This document shows positions 48,301 to 60,100 of a stretch of DNA of 64,000 bases, in pieces. The position numbers and the translations under genes were made by a program. Source of the DNA: Tribonema minus (Eukaryota; Sar; Xanthophyceae; Tribonematales; Tribonemataceae); NCBI GenBank assembly GCA_017506865.1, contig JAFCMP010000516.1, positions 62,001 through 126,000 on the forward strand, read 5' to 3'. The stretch's first letter is position 1, and every line of letters starts with the position of its first letter. Under the pieces are notes generated by a model. It was not told the DNA's origin, made no database searches, and worked only from the letters and a program-made list of their open reading frames with translations.

Positions 48301-49269
48301 ACAGCGTGACGTGCACTCAAGCGCCCGAGCCTGATGACTGAACCAACTTCAAACGTCAACTTGAAGTTGTGGATTTGCACGAAAGCTTCAAAAAGGTTGC
48401 CCACGATCTCAGGTAAGCGCTGACGAATGCGCAGCCCATGTGCAGTGTGCAATCAGACGCACTGCATTGCGTGCTGGATGGATGCTCCTGCCTCACTGTG
48501 GCTGATCAGATTTTGTATTGGCTAATTTCGCGGCATCCGGCAAGGCGGATCTGAGCCGGGCCATGCTGCTCAGCTCGTTTTGAACGACTATAGGCGGGAT
48601 GCTGTGAAGTCACAATCCTGTCAAACCTTCATTCGTTTGATGGGCGGTGCGACACTGATTGTGATCGCTCTCTTCTCTTTCCTTTTTTTTTGTATGTTCC
48701 CGCACTGCACCACCATCGCTACGGCGGCACACACCTCGCCAGTTCGCAACTGGAGTGCTCGGAGCCACGCGCAAGTCGGCTATGGAGTCGCCTTCACTGA
48801 TGGACACCCCTGACAGCGGATTAAACTCGGTATGCAGAGTGCCGCTCGGCTTGTGAGAAAGCACCTCCTTGTCGAGTGAACTGTACAGTCGGCTTTGCTG
48901 ATGGACACCCCTGACGGCGGATCCAACTCGGTATGCAGCGCCGCTCGGCTCGTGAGAAAGCACCTCCTTGTCGAGTCATCATGTACAATAAGACTTCAAT
49001 AATCTGTGCAACCTCATTGCAAGTCTTTTCATGGCCTGCAATACTGCCGCATAGAGCTAAATTGTAAGGCCCACATCCGGGTTCCTCCAGTTTAGCGGTG
49101 CGTGCAGACCTGTTCACACGGCTCTTTCTTTCGCTCTATTCATTGACACGAATTCATTGTTATGATTTAACCTTTGATTTTGAGTTGCTTGCATGGCGCT
49201 CAGCTAAAGAACCCCGTTCAAGTGAATCATGAATCATCGGGCTTTGTCACCATGCAGACCATCTGACAG
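48301..49269. other. Region between divergent glycerol kinase and AP2-like genes
   Basis: Should contain both promoters and the unidentified first exon(s) of the AP2-like gene. A 100-bp tandem duplication is described separately. A plus-strand frame with a hydrophobic segment (48640-48813) and overlapping minus-strand frames were seen but not supported. Confidence 0.4.
48797..48982. repeat. 100-bp tandem duplication
   Basis: Two copies of GATGGACACCCCTGACNGCG followed by GCCGCTCGGCT and AAAGCACCTCCTTGTCGAGT, starting at about 48797 and 48899. On the plus strand each contains an acceptor-like CCCCTGACAG/G, so this may be another exon-boundary copy belonging to an early exon of the AP2-like gene. 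That is inference. Confidence 0.7.
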
Positions 49270-51763
49270 GATGGCGGCAGCGACAGCAAACAGGGGGTGT
49301 ACTTGGGCTTCGGCAGCGATGATGACGGTGACATCACGTCGACCGAGGAGCGTTCTCAAACGTCGCCGGACTCTTCCTCGCGCGGTTCTGATCAGCCGGT
49401 GAGGGAGTCAGCCCATCAAAAGGCGCGCGCTGCGCATGTCACATGTTTGTGGGGGTGCTCATGTTATTGTTCCATGTATGCATACCCCTGGAGTTTTCCA
49501 GTGCAGTGCACTCATACGAACACTGCGACACACAGCGTCTCTTGGCTTTGCCTCAGTTGCTCTAGGTTTACAAGTATTTGTGCTGTTTTTACATTGACTG
49601 TTGTGTATACCTCCTTCAAAGTGCTTCGGTGCAGTGCACTCGTACAAACACGGCTTGCACAGGCGCCATCCTGACGCTCGGTGTCTGTCGCTTTGCCTCG
49701 ATTGGTCTGGCGGCTGCGGCAGTGCAACGGACGCGCCACCCGTCGCTGATGCTGCAGAACCCTAATGGTATCATGGTATCATTTTTGATCATACCCTCAT
49801 GATGGTACCCTCATCTGTTCTTGGCCGCAACCCTCAATGGTTTGAAAGCTGTTGTGGCCTCAAATGCTTCCACGGCGTCAGCGCTCAGTGCCAGCATCCT
49901 GCTGACCTATGCACGAAGCAGCAGCGCGGAGCAGCGCAGCGCAGCCAGCGGCCGTCGCGGGATGCGGCGCCAGCGTAGCCCTAGCCTGAGCCTACTTGCC
50001 CTAACACAGAAAGCCCACACCTTACGCGCAGCCAGCGTTCACGCAATGCTGACGGCACGCGTGGCTTACCACTCCGCTCCGCTACCGCGCCTCGCGCGCT
50101 TTCGCCGCTTCGCGCGCAGCGAGGGCGCGGCCGCCCCCCGAAGCTGGCGCGCCGCACCGACAACTTCAACTGTGACGTGCCGGAGGCGCGGCGCGCGGCC
50201 GCTGCAGCGCCACGGCGGATGACGGCGCAGGCACAGGCTCGGCATGTCACAGTGGAAGTTGAAATGAGCGCCCCGCGCAGCGCAGTGAAGGAGCCTGCGC
50301 CAGGTGTCGGCAGCGGCCTCAAGCGAAGGAGGACAGCAGCAGCGGCGGCGGGCGGCGGCGCGCGCGAAGCTCATGCTGAAGTTGAGGTCGGACGTGCGCG
50401 GCAGCGCCAGACGCTGAACGGCCGCTGCACACAGTACACCGGCGTGTATCAGAGTCGCAACGGCGCCTTCTGCGGGAGGGTCGGGATCAGGTGAGCGCGT
50501 GCTGTTACGCTTCTTGACGCTCGATGGCCGCATGTGCGCCTTTTTTTGCCAAGGACGTGTTCGCTCAGAGCGCGAAAACGCCAAAAACGCCATTGTGATT
50601 GTCGGTCAGCTTGCCATGAGAGTCTTCAAACACTCCCAAGTTTTTCTCGTGACCAGGCGTCTCAACGCGCGGTGACGATCACTTCAAATGACACTGTCAA
50701 ATGTATGTACTCGCGACATGCGTCGCCGTTCATCGGTCAGGTTGCGTCTTAGGCCTGCAGTGCTCAGCCAACGGACGAGGCCACAGTACAGTCAACGGAC
50801 GAGGCCACAGTACATGTGCAGTTTTTAACCTTTGCAGTTGCTGGCTGCAGAGACACGCCTTGGTATGACCTTCTAGCAACGGCTTGATGGGAGCGCGCTG
50901 TGCGAGTGACGTCAGGTGATTATGTGCAGTTAACCTACAAGCACCAGTCTGCAGAGTTCATTCGCAGTCCAGCACACAGGTTGCACTGTTCACCAAGGGT
51001 GTGCAATCCCCTGCGAAAATGTGCGCTGTCAGGAGAAAGTTGTGTGCTGTGTAACAGGGCTCCGGGCTGTCCAGTGACACCACCAAATTATCAACAAAAT
51101 TGTGTTGAGCATTGGTCATGCAACGATCAGCAGCAGGCTCTAATGCTACCACACACACATACACATGTTTTTTTGTGTCCATGACTTCAATATGTACTTC
51201 AACCAGGCCAGCCGCCCACTTTGCCTCGTGAACTTATTCTCGCACTGGCCTGCAACAATCACCCCGCCGTATGAAAACATTGAATTTCGTCAAACGCTCG
51301 TAACAACGCTGTTGCAGCGGGGGCAGCGGCTTTGCAGGCACAGGTGTCAGCCTGCCATACCCTGATGCGGTCTTTGACACTTGCCAAAGTCTAGTGTCAA
51401 GTGCTGCTTACTGCGACTTGGCCGCCAGGATCGTGCGGCACACCGTCATTGCATAGCATATGACTCAAACTTTTAAGGCCTGGAATAATCTATTCTATCG
51501 TGTTCTATTCAGGATGGTCAAAACACAAATAATTCTTCCACCAACAACCCCAGGCGCTAGGCCAATCAGAGGGCAGCATGTAGTGGCGTTGAGCAATGCG
51601 TACCTGCAACAATAGCCCAAGGCGCTAGGCCTATCAGAGCACAGCGCGTAATGGCGCTCGGTGCTGCCCGCAGCACAGAGCCCCTTGTCGTATCCTGGTC
51701 GCTGTTGCGATTTAGATCGGCCTTCACGGGCTTCACGGGCGGCGCAATCAAAATGCCCCGATG

Positions 51764-51828
<65 letters not shown>

Positions 51829-52980
51829 GCAGAGCTCTTAATAAGAGTATTTGCACAGGGGCGCAAAAAAAAAACCAAACGCCCGCCCTGGCCCCCCTGC
51901 AACCCATCGCATTGCTCTCACCGCTCCTGTTGTTCTTTTTCTGTTTCTCCCCCATGCGCGCCAGCAAGGCGCACAGTATCTATCTGCCGTGGGTGGACAC
52001 CGCGGCGGAGGCGGCCTACATGCGGGACGTCGCCACGGTGGCGTTGCGCCAAGGCCAAAAGGCAAGGCAGAATCTGTACCTTTTGGAAAACAAATCAGAA
52101 GATCGCAGAGCTCTAGGCGACAAGAGGGGGTTAGCCGCAAGTGCCTGCCGCACATAACCATGGTCGCCGCTGCTGCGGCAACTGCCCACGAGTCCACCAT
52201 ATCCACTGTAGAGGCCAGAAGGCAAGGCAGAGTTGGTAACTTCTTGTAAATTCTCGCTCAGGGCGCAAGAAAGCCCAGGTGGTATATGTCCAGCTTGCAA
52301 CCAGAATCTACACATGTCTCTGTGGACATCTTGAAAGTGTCTCAGGGCGCATTGCCGATCGCTTCTAAACGTGCAGACACTGTACGACATAATTTCATCT
52401 AGCTGATGTGTGCGTAACCCTAGCTTGAACCCTAATCTAACCCAAGCCCCTGTGCGTGCTGCTGATCTAAAGACAAAGACATCGCGTACTGTCAGCTCGC
52501 CACCTGGTTCATGCATGGCGCGGCGCTAACCAGAGCACGGCTTCTGGTGGCGGGCTCGGCGCGCCGTGGGTTGAGCGTTATGATGCTGAAGCATCGCACC
52601 AATCAAGAGCAGTGCAACCTTGTACTTTATCAATTCTCGCAACCTTGTACAAAAATAAATAGGGTTGGGTCCCGGTCCCCCTGTTCGGTATCGGGATGAT
52701 GGTGTTCGGGAATGCACCGGTATCGGGATGCAATACTGGTATACCGGTTAGGCTGCGTGGCATGGACCGGAATGGACCGGGATTGACCGGAATGACCGGT
52801 AATGCCGGCTTCCGACCGGTATTTATCCGCTCTTACGGTTACACAGCAACGGTTCCTCGCGCACAGCAGCAACAACAGCAGAACGACAGCAGCAAGTGAC
52901 AAGCACCCATCTTGAAGGCTCAGTAAAGAGATCCAACCTTCATTTGTGCGCACCAAAACGTACCAACAGCAGGGGCCTCT

Positions 52981-53013
<33 letters not shown>

Positions 53014-54977
53014 AAGCAACATGGCGCCACTGCAAAAAAAAACGCTAGCGCATGCTGCCGCCCGCTGCTTCTGCTTCTTGCACCAATCATCGACTGTGTC
53101 CCAAGCGTTCTTAAGCCACACCAGTAGGGTGACTGCCTCGCCAACAAGGCGATTGCGGTGCTTAGTCGCAGTCAAGCCAGCCGCAGAAAACAGCCGCTCA
53201 GAGGGAGCTGAAGTGGCAGGGACACAAAGCACACGGTGTGCGAGCTTAGACAGGTGCGGAAACTGCACCATGTGGTCGCGCCACCAATGCAGAGGGTTTG
53301 AAAGCTTCTCCCCTTCGTACATGGCCAGAATGGGGAGGAAAGAGGCTGGCTCTTAAACTGCTGCACGGTGTCCTTGCACGCCCCACAGACAACGTACTCG
53401 ACCATGTCGGCATCAGCATAGTTGTAGAACGTGAGCCCCACGTTCCACACTGCCGACATGGTCTTCGTTGTAGTCTTCTTTAGCAGCGCCCAAGTAGTCA
53501 GACGCTGCCACTTGGCGTCCATGTCTTCCTTTGCCTTGGCTTTGCCTGCTGCTGACCGTTTTTTGGACCTCGCTTGAGGCTGGCGAGCCTCGTCCTCATG
53601 ATCAGAAGACACCAGGTCGACCGCTCCCACCTCAGCGTTACTCGCATCGTCAGCCATACTACCAGGCTGCACACTACAGCGATCTCACAAGCCAAACCCA
53701 AGCCACAGGCGGGCTTTTTCAAAAATGGACCCCAAGGTGACCGTTTAAGTAACCCTGTGACGTGATGTGTGGTGTTTGAGGGTGCAAAGCGATCATAAAT
53801 GCTGTGGAGACATGAAAGAGTAGTGCTGAAGTGACAACAAGTCACTAGGGGGCAGTTTGAGGCTGTTTATCACCAAATCCCGGTTCAGCCACCTCCCTCG
53901 ACCGGTATTGGGATCGGGATGACCGGATTTCCGGTCTGCGACCGGAAATCCCGGTTCCGGGACCCAACCCTAAAAATAAAAACAAGCAGAGGCAGACGGA
54001 CAGTATCACGTGCGCGGTCAGTTGGCGCTTGAATGCTGCAAGAGCGGCGTGAGGATGTGCGCTGCTCGCAAGACTGCTGCATGTTTGGTGCGCATGCATG
54101 CGTGTGTGCAGGTGACCGATTCGCCGCATGGCACAGCGATGCTCACGTACGCCTTGCGCCCAACTGCCTCATCCGCCAAATATGCTCCCAAAATGCGTGC
54201 TGCGTGCAGTTTGCTGCGCCCAGATGCACGCACACTGCTGCGCCCAGATGCACCCCGCTGCTGCTGCCGCTGCCGCTGCCCCTGCAGCTGCGTCTGAGGC
54301 TGCTGAAGCCGCTGCCCCTCCTCCCGCCGGCGCTAACTGCCGCACGCACGATCCACGCCGTTCACTCTCACCACAACGTGATGCGGCGCTCTCCCCGTCC
54401 CTCTGTTTTGCCCTCTCCCGCCCGCGCATGCACGGCGGTCCGCCTCCAGGTGACGCGCATGAACGCCCTGCCCGCACGCGCGCTCTTTGCGGCGCAGCAC
54501 CTCGCCCTCATGCACGGCGGCGTGACGGAGACGCTCGCGCGCCTCGCGCCGTGGGTCGCGGCACCCGCCGAGCTGAGCGCTGCCGTCGAGCGCGCCGCCG
54601 CCGCCGTGCAGAGCTGCGGCAGCGCTGCCGCTCCGCCGGCGGCGGCGGCGGCAGCGGCGGCGGCGGCGGCGGACGCATTGCGCGCCGCTGCTGCCGCGGC
54701 AGCAGTTGGCAGCGGAGGCGCCCCCAAGTTGCGCGCTGCGGCAGCAGCGCATCCTGAAGGCGGCAGCGCCGCTGCCGCTGCCGTCGCCGCCGCTGCTGCT
54801 GCTTCGGGGTGCATCCATGACGACGAAGATCAGCGACAGGGGGAGAGCGAAACCCCCTCACTGCTGCTGGCGTCGGCTGCGTCGGCGGCGATCGAGCCTT
54901 CGGATTTCGACATTACGTCGCTGCACTGTGACTTTGCCATTTGCCGGTGTGTGAGGACGGAAGGCGGTCGGCGATGA
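49270..54977 (+). CDS. AT-hook / AP2-domain transcription factor (5' end missing)
   Basis: Exons assigned by phase: 49270-49398, 50120-50490, 51965-52061, 54450-54977, together 374 aa; earlier exon(s) are missing. Exon A (49270) is Asp/Ser-rich. Exon B opens with a textbook AT-hook core (RGRGRPPK), carries basic KRRR, then the first half of an AP2 domain (CTQYTGVYQSRNGAFCGRVG). Exon C completes it (YLPWVDTAAEAAYMRDVA, compare the family pattern LGtFdTaeeAArAyD). The last exon is Ala-rich with a long poly-Ala segment and an acidic tail (DDEDQRQGESE), like an activation region. AP2 proteins bind DNA with a three-strand sheet; expected to be nuclear. The usual WLG is YLP here, so the domain is diverged. 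The exon C donor is GC (AAAAG|GCAAGG). The join to the last exon is the least certain step. Confidence 0.6.
51765..51826. repeat. (GA)n microsatellite
   Basis: About 60 bp of uninterrupted GA dinucleotide inside the intron before AP2 exon 51965. It creates spurious Arg-Glu frames. Confidence 0.95.
52211..52254 (+). repeat. Boundary copy downstream of AP2-gene exon C
   Basis: GAGGCCAGAAGGCAAGGCAG followed by a TTGGTAACTTCTTG-like stretch repeats the exon end and donor at 52050-52093 (AAGGCCAAAAGGCAAGGCAG). This independently supports 52061/52062 as the exon edge and GC as the donor. Confidence 0.65.
52660..52675 (+). repeat. hAT left terminal inverted repeat
   Basis: TAGGGTTGGGTCCCGG, matching the reverse complement of 53957-53972. 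Confidence 0.9.
53060..53657 (-). pseudogene. Internally deleted hAT transposase
   Basis: The N-terminal part (from ATG 53657) is acidic then basic, followed by a BED-finger-like VWNVGLTFYNY...VVCGACKDTV. Within about 20 codons it meets the hAT C-terminal dimerisation domain in another frame: LPILAMYEGEKLSNPLHWW, LSKLAHRVLCVPATSAPSER, LFSAAGLTATKHRNRL, LVWLKNAW. The catalytic RNase-H-like core between these parts is missing. Either an internal deletion or a very short splice joins the two frames, and in both cases no active transposase is expected. A CTG/CAG run (52985-53011) follows the domain. Confidence 0.8.
53957..53972 (-). repeat. hAT right terminal inverted repeat
   Basis: Reads TAGGGTTGGGTCCCGG on the minus strand and is followed by the target duplication AAAATAAA. 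Confidence 0.9.
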
Positions 54978-56580
54978 CGTGGTGGCGTCGGCACTGGCGC
55001 TGCATTGCGCTGCATTGTCGTGATTTGTTTTTTGTTGTTGCTTGTACGGAGGTGCTCGTCCTGTGGGTATGGCGTGGGGGAACGCAGCACATTCTGGGGG
55101 CGGGGGTGGGGGAAGTGGCATTGTGCATACGTCATTTGACTCCCCTTCGTACATGATGTACATGTGCGCCAAGGCATGCGTGCCGCACTGTGTCCGGCCA
55201 CACTCCAGTCACATGCTCAAGTTGGGCTAGGGTTGGGGTCAGGGTTAGCATTACAATCAGGGATAGAGTAGGGTCAGTGACACTCCCTCGCATTCGCCGT
55301 GCGCAAAAAATACATGCTTCATTCGCTGCACGTCGTGACTTGTGAAACCTGGTTGACTTTGGTTTGGTCGGGTGCCTTGCATGAGCGCAACACGCTTGTA
55401 CTTTTTGCCAGCACGTCAGCATAATGAAACACTCCAAGTCAAGACTCAGTGTTTTGGTTTGATCATGGTGATGCTGCGCTGCTGTCTATGGGCAGACTCA
55501 GCTGCTGTACAGGAGTAGTAAAGTTCACGATTGCGCAAGACATGCCTCCCTTGAACCTTCATGGCATCCTTCTATCATACAAGTCCACAAGTGCAGTGAG
55601 CGCGTGCTTCGCCATGAGTATACAGAACGCTTTAAGAGACCAGGGAATGGTTGATGCATGCATCTCCGCCCGTAGCCATGCAGGTGTCCCATACTTCCAA
55701 CTTAAAGGTCTTGCCCCATGCAGATCTGATGCTGGCGACGGTGCACACTAGGCCAGGACCTGTGCACGTGCTTGGATGTGTAGAGCAACGCATCTGGAGG
55801 AATGCGACCTGACGACCACATTGATGTTGAAGCATGACTGGTGCCATGGCATGCATTCATGGCCTGATGTCAGCTTTGTTGTCGGAACATCTTCTGCCGC
55901 AGTTTCCACACACGCAGCATCAATGGCGCGCAGCTGGACACCCGCAGACGCTGATCGCAGTGCAGCTGACAGGGGCAGCAACATCACCAGGTGACAGCGT
56001 AAGCACCCGCAGGGGCACGCAATATCATATGACAAACAGGCAATCATATATGCAAAGAACCCGTCAGAATGTCCGTCCTGAAAAAAGGACTTGGTGCTGT
56101 GTGGCATGTTATGTAAAGAGTGTTGCCCTCTGCTTTTGGATGTGCAACCAGTAACTCATGTACAATTCCGATGCCCAAAGTCTCAATGGTAACTACAGCG
56201 CTCAGCGTTGTGCATCCATCCCACCTCGCCTACTAGTACGGGTGCGTACACCTCAAACGCAGTGGCGTCAACCGTCAGCTGTGCCCAGACATCCTAGGCT
56301 GTCGTGAACGCCAACAAACTGCCGGCCAGCGTTACATGCGCAGAGTCGCAGAGGGGCCCGTGATCAGCGTTCCGCGCTCACAATCTGGCTTACATCCACA
56401 TTGGATCCTCAAACGCTGGCCTACGCGTCTAAATAGGTAGGCTTTGTGCAAGGGCCCGTCTGTGAGCACCGCCATTTGCCTGATGTATGTGTATTGCAGG
56501 TGAAGCTCTCGCAGCCGGTAATGGGTGCTTGCGTGTGACACAGCCGGTCATTGTTGGGTCGAGGTATGCAACTCTCAGGC
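54978..56580. other. Intergenic region between convergent AP2-like and glycosylase genes
   Basis: 3' flanks. It contains a short TTAGGG-like block (55227-55255, GGGCTAGGGTTGGGGTCAGG and onward). No gene could be supported, although 119-codon and shorter minus-strand frames exist around 55750-56110. Confidence 0.45.
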
Positions 56581-56589
56581 TCGTACGCC

Positions 56590-57115
56590 CACTCACTCAG
56601 CTTCTTGAGTGGCGGGCCTGAGGCTCATGCACCGGAACCGCTGCCAGAGTGCCGTGGACGCGGCGAGTCGCATGCGTGAGTCACTCTCTCAAATACTATT
56701 GACTTTTGGGGCAGCGGACAGACGAAGGCATGGCAGGAGATCCTGCAGCCAGCACACGTCTTGCAGTGCTCCCATCAGCAACGCATTTGTTCACTGAGTA
56801 CTCACTCACTTGCTCCATGCCTTCTTGAGCAGCGAGAAGACTCATGGGCTGAACCTCTTACAGCTGGCGCACCGCACTCACGCCTTGCTGTGCGCGTCAC
56901 TCACTCACTCAATTACTCGACTTCTTGGGAAGCGGGCACGCGAAGGGGCTGGAGATCTTGCGGCTGGCACAGCGCGGGCGCATGTGTTGCCGTGCGAGTC
57001 ACTCACTCGCTCACTTGATCGGACTTCTTTGGCAGCGGGCACGTGAACGGGCTGGAGATGTCGCAGCTGGCGCAGCGCACGCACGTCTTGCCCTGCGAGT
57101 CACTCACTCACTCAC
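56590..57115 (-). repeat. Boundary-copy array beyond the stop of the DNA glycosylase gene
   Basis: Four to five degraded copies of the end of the last exon (plus strand CTTCTTGGGCAGCGGGCACG...CTGGAGATCTTGCGGCTGGC) with CACTCACTCACT spacers, at about 57025-57110, 56920-57010, 56820-56910, 56700-56780 and 56600-56660. They lie past the assumed stop codon (57116-57118). Confidence 0.85.
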
Positions 57116-60100
57116 TCAATTACTCGACTTCTTGGGCAGCGGGCACGTAAACGAGCTGGAGATCTTGCGGCTGGCGCAGCGCGCGCACGTCTTGCCGTGC
57201 AGCACCAGCAGCACGTGCAGGTCGTGCTTGAGGTGGTCAGGAATGGTGGCATTGAGGTGCGCATACGCTGCTTCGCGCGACGCGCTGGGGGGCGCCCACT
57301 TCAACTGCTCCTTGGTGATTCTCCAGACTGCGTGAATGCGGCAACATCGGAAACGAAAAAAAACTTTCAGCGGGCTGGTGTTGGGCGAAGTTGTTGTGCG
57401 GTTGCGTGACACCCACTTCAACTGCTCCCTGAACCAAATGAAAAACAGCCACATGGGGAACAGGAAAAAAAAAGCACTTTCAGCAGGCTGGTGTTGGGTG
57501 AAGTCGGTGTTTGCTATGCATTGCAGCGTGTGCGGTTGCGCGACGTGCACGCACTTGAACTGCTCTTTGGTGATTGTCCAGACTGAATGATAGCGGCAAC
57601 ACCGGAAACGGAAGCAAAACTCTCAGGCTGAATGAAAGCGGCAATATAGACAACGATAAGAACTTTCAGCAGGCTGGTGTTAGGTAAAGTTTCTGTAGTC
57701 CATGGTACGCGTTGCAGAGTGTGTAGTTGCGCGACGCGATCATCAGCACCCACTTCAACTGCTCCTTGGGTGACTCTTAAGGCTGACTGAAACAACATGT
57801 GAAATGTGAAGAGACGTGAGAAATGTGGCCTCGACGGCGATCAGCTTCAAAGTGCCCCTTCGAGGCGCAGAGCACCACCAGGGTTAGGGTCAGGTTTAGG
57901 AATTGCCACGTGCTGCCAATGGTCATGGGTGCAAATGCTGACTGCAGCAGCAACGCTGCTGCAATAATGCAGCACACACACACCCTGTCCCGCTGCTGCT
58001 AATGAGCTTCCAGCGCCCAAGTATGATCACCGCCACCGAAAAGAAAACAATCTGAGCAGTGCCACCATCATGCACAACAACAAAGCGCTAAGCGCGCGCT
58101 CACTGTGGGTGTCGACGGGGAACTCGGCGCGCCGCAGCATGCCAACGCCGCTGCGGAAATCCAGCGTACAACATGACACACACACTCTTCGCGGCTGGTG
58201 CACACCCATCCTGTTACTGCTGAGACAATTCAATGCCATCCCTCCCAGGAATCATTACAGCGCTGACGTCACCATGCACGGCAACAACGCGCTAGCGCGA
58301 AGCGCGTGCTCACCATGGGTGTCGACGGGAAACTCTGCGCGCCGCAGCGTGAACATGAGCACGCACGCGATCGTCTTGGGCCCCACGCCCTTGAAGTGGC
58401 TCAGCTCCTGCTTCACATCCGGCGTCGGCAGCGCGCGCAGGTACTCCAGGGAGGGCTCGCCGCGCGGGCAGTGCTCGGCGCGGTTCTCCAGGATCCAGCG
58501 CAGAATGGTCTGCGGAACAGGGTTGGGGTGGGGGGGGGAGGGGGGAGGGGGCAAAGACAGGGTCGGAGGTCGGGGGATGTCGCGCAGGGGGCGAGGGGCA
58601 GTAAACAGGGTGCAGCAGCGCTCAGGTGTAAATTGGTTCTCCAGAGAGGGCTCGCCGCGTGCGCAGTGCTCAGCGCGGTTCTCAAGGATCCAGCGCAGAA
58701 TGGTCTGTGGCCTAGGGGGGTGGGGGCGTGGGGGTTTGTTGCAAAGACAGGGTCAAAGGTGGGTGGGTGCAGTGGACGAGAGGCAGGAAAACTGGGTGCG
58801 CAATGCTCAGTTGTGATGCAATGCGTGCCCGTACATGTATGCGTGCCCATCGTTGTTGCAGGGGGATCCCAGACGAGGGGGACACGGCGCTCAGGTGCAG
58901 AGCACAAGTGTGTGCGTACTGTATGGTCCCATCATGACAACCTTGGCTAGCGCCATGTGATGGCCATCAACCTGCAACGATCGCATCAGTCTTGCCGCAT
59001 GTGGGTGGGTGTGCTCCAGCGCTCCTTTGCAATCACACGCACATGCAGCAAGACTGGACTTGAAGCTTGCGTCTTGTGGCAGCGCTCCGCAAGGGATCGC
59101 GACCTCTACCGGCACGTATCATACATGCCGCATATGTAGCCAAAACTGACCTCGGCACACGTATGGCAGACAAACAGCATGTACCTGAACATGTCGTTGA
59201 TGCATGAGACATTGATGGCAGCGCTCCGCAGCGGATTGCAACCTCAAGCGGCACATACCATCATCCGGCGTGGCCACTTCAATGGAAGCTACACTGCCCT
59301 TGATCCATGCGATTTTGATGCCATGGCTGCCAGCCCACCGCAGCGCATCGCATCCTCCAGTGACGCATAGCGTACATGCAACGTGTACCTGGAATTGATG
59401 GTTCTTGCTGATGTAGTGCACGTATCCAAAACTGACCTTGATGCGTGCAATCTTAGTGGCTGCCAGCCCCCCGCAGCGAATCGCATCCTCGAACAACACA
59501 CCAGACTTACCGTTGCCTGAAAGCGCCCTCGGCACCCGCTCTACAGACCACACGTCACTAAAAACTGACCTTGATGCGTGCAATCTTGATGGCTGCCAGC
59601 CCCCCGCAGCGAATAGAGTCCTCCAACGGCGCGTCTTCCGACTCCAGAACGGCCCTCCACGTGGGGAACGCGCGCTTGAGCTGCGCAAACGCCACCGCGG
59701 AGGTCTTGTCCGTGGTGTTCTGACTCAGAATGGTGCGGCACAGGCTGTCCAGCACCTGGTAGGTATGTATGGATGGGATGCAGCAGCGATCAGCAGTAAG
59801 CCGCACTGGCGATGTCTGAAGGGAATGAAGAGTACGCGCTGCGGGCATGTGGTGACGGATGATGATTCTGCATGCAAAGCGACGGTAAATGATAGTGTTG
59901 CGCCTCCCCATGACGGTCACCACGAGCAGGGACTTGCCTTCTGGGTCTTTGATAGTGGTACGCTTTTTCAGTCCAATGTACTGTAGCGTCTATTCAGGCA
60001 AAGCGCAGCAATCAATTGTGATCCCCGGTAGTGATCAAGTGGTACATGCAAGAGTGATTGTGGGAACCGCAGGCTGCCAATTCCCTGAAAAGCACTGCCA

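Larger units (their letters stand above)
52660..53972. mobile_element. Non-autonomous hAT-family DNA transposon
   Basis: A 1313-bp element in an intron of the AP2-like gene. Terminal inverted repeats start TAGGGTTGGGTCCCGG at both ends. It is flanked by identical 8-bp target duplications, AAAATAAA (52652-52659 and 53973-53980), the length expected for hAT. Both subterminal zones are packed with ACCGG/CCGGT motifs (52690-52825 and 53880-53955), as is typical of hAT transposase-binding regions. Inside, on the minus strand, is a shrunken transposase gene. The intact duplications suggest a fairly recent insertion. Confidence 0.9.

Noticed and set aside
51651-52157. Overlapping plus-strand frames with long Arg-Glu runs
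   Set aside because: Created by the GA microsatellite; no conservation.
54033-54449. Extension of the last AP2-gene exon upstream in frame
   Set aside because: An open frame exists, but its composition changes to His/Cys/Pro-rich and a good acceptor (CGCCTCCAG) marks 54450; the intron reading was preferred.
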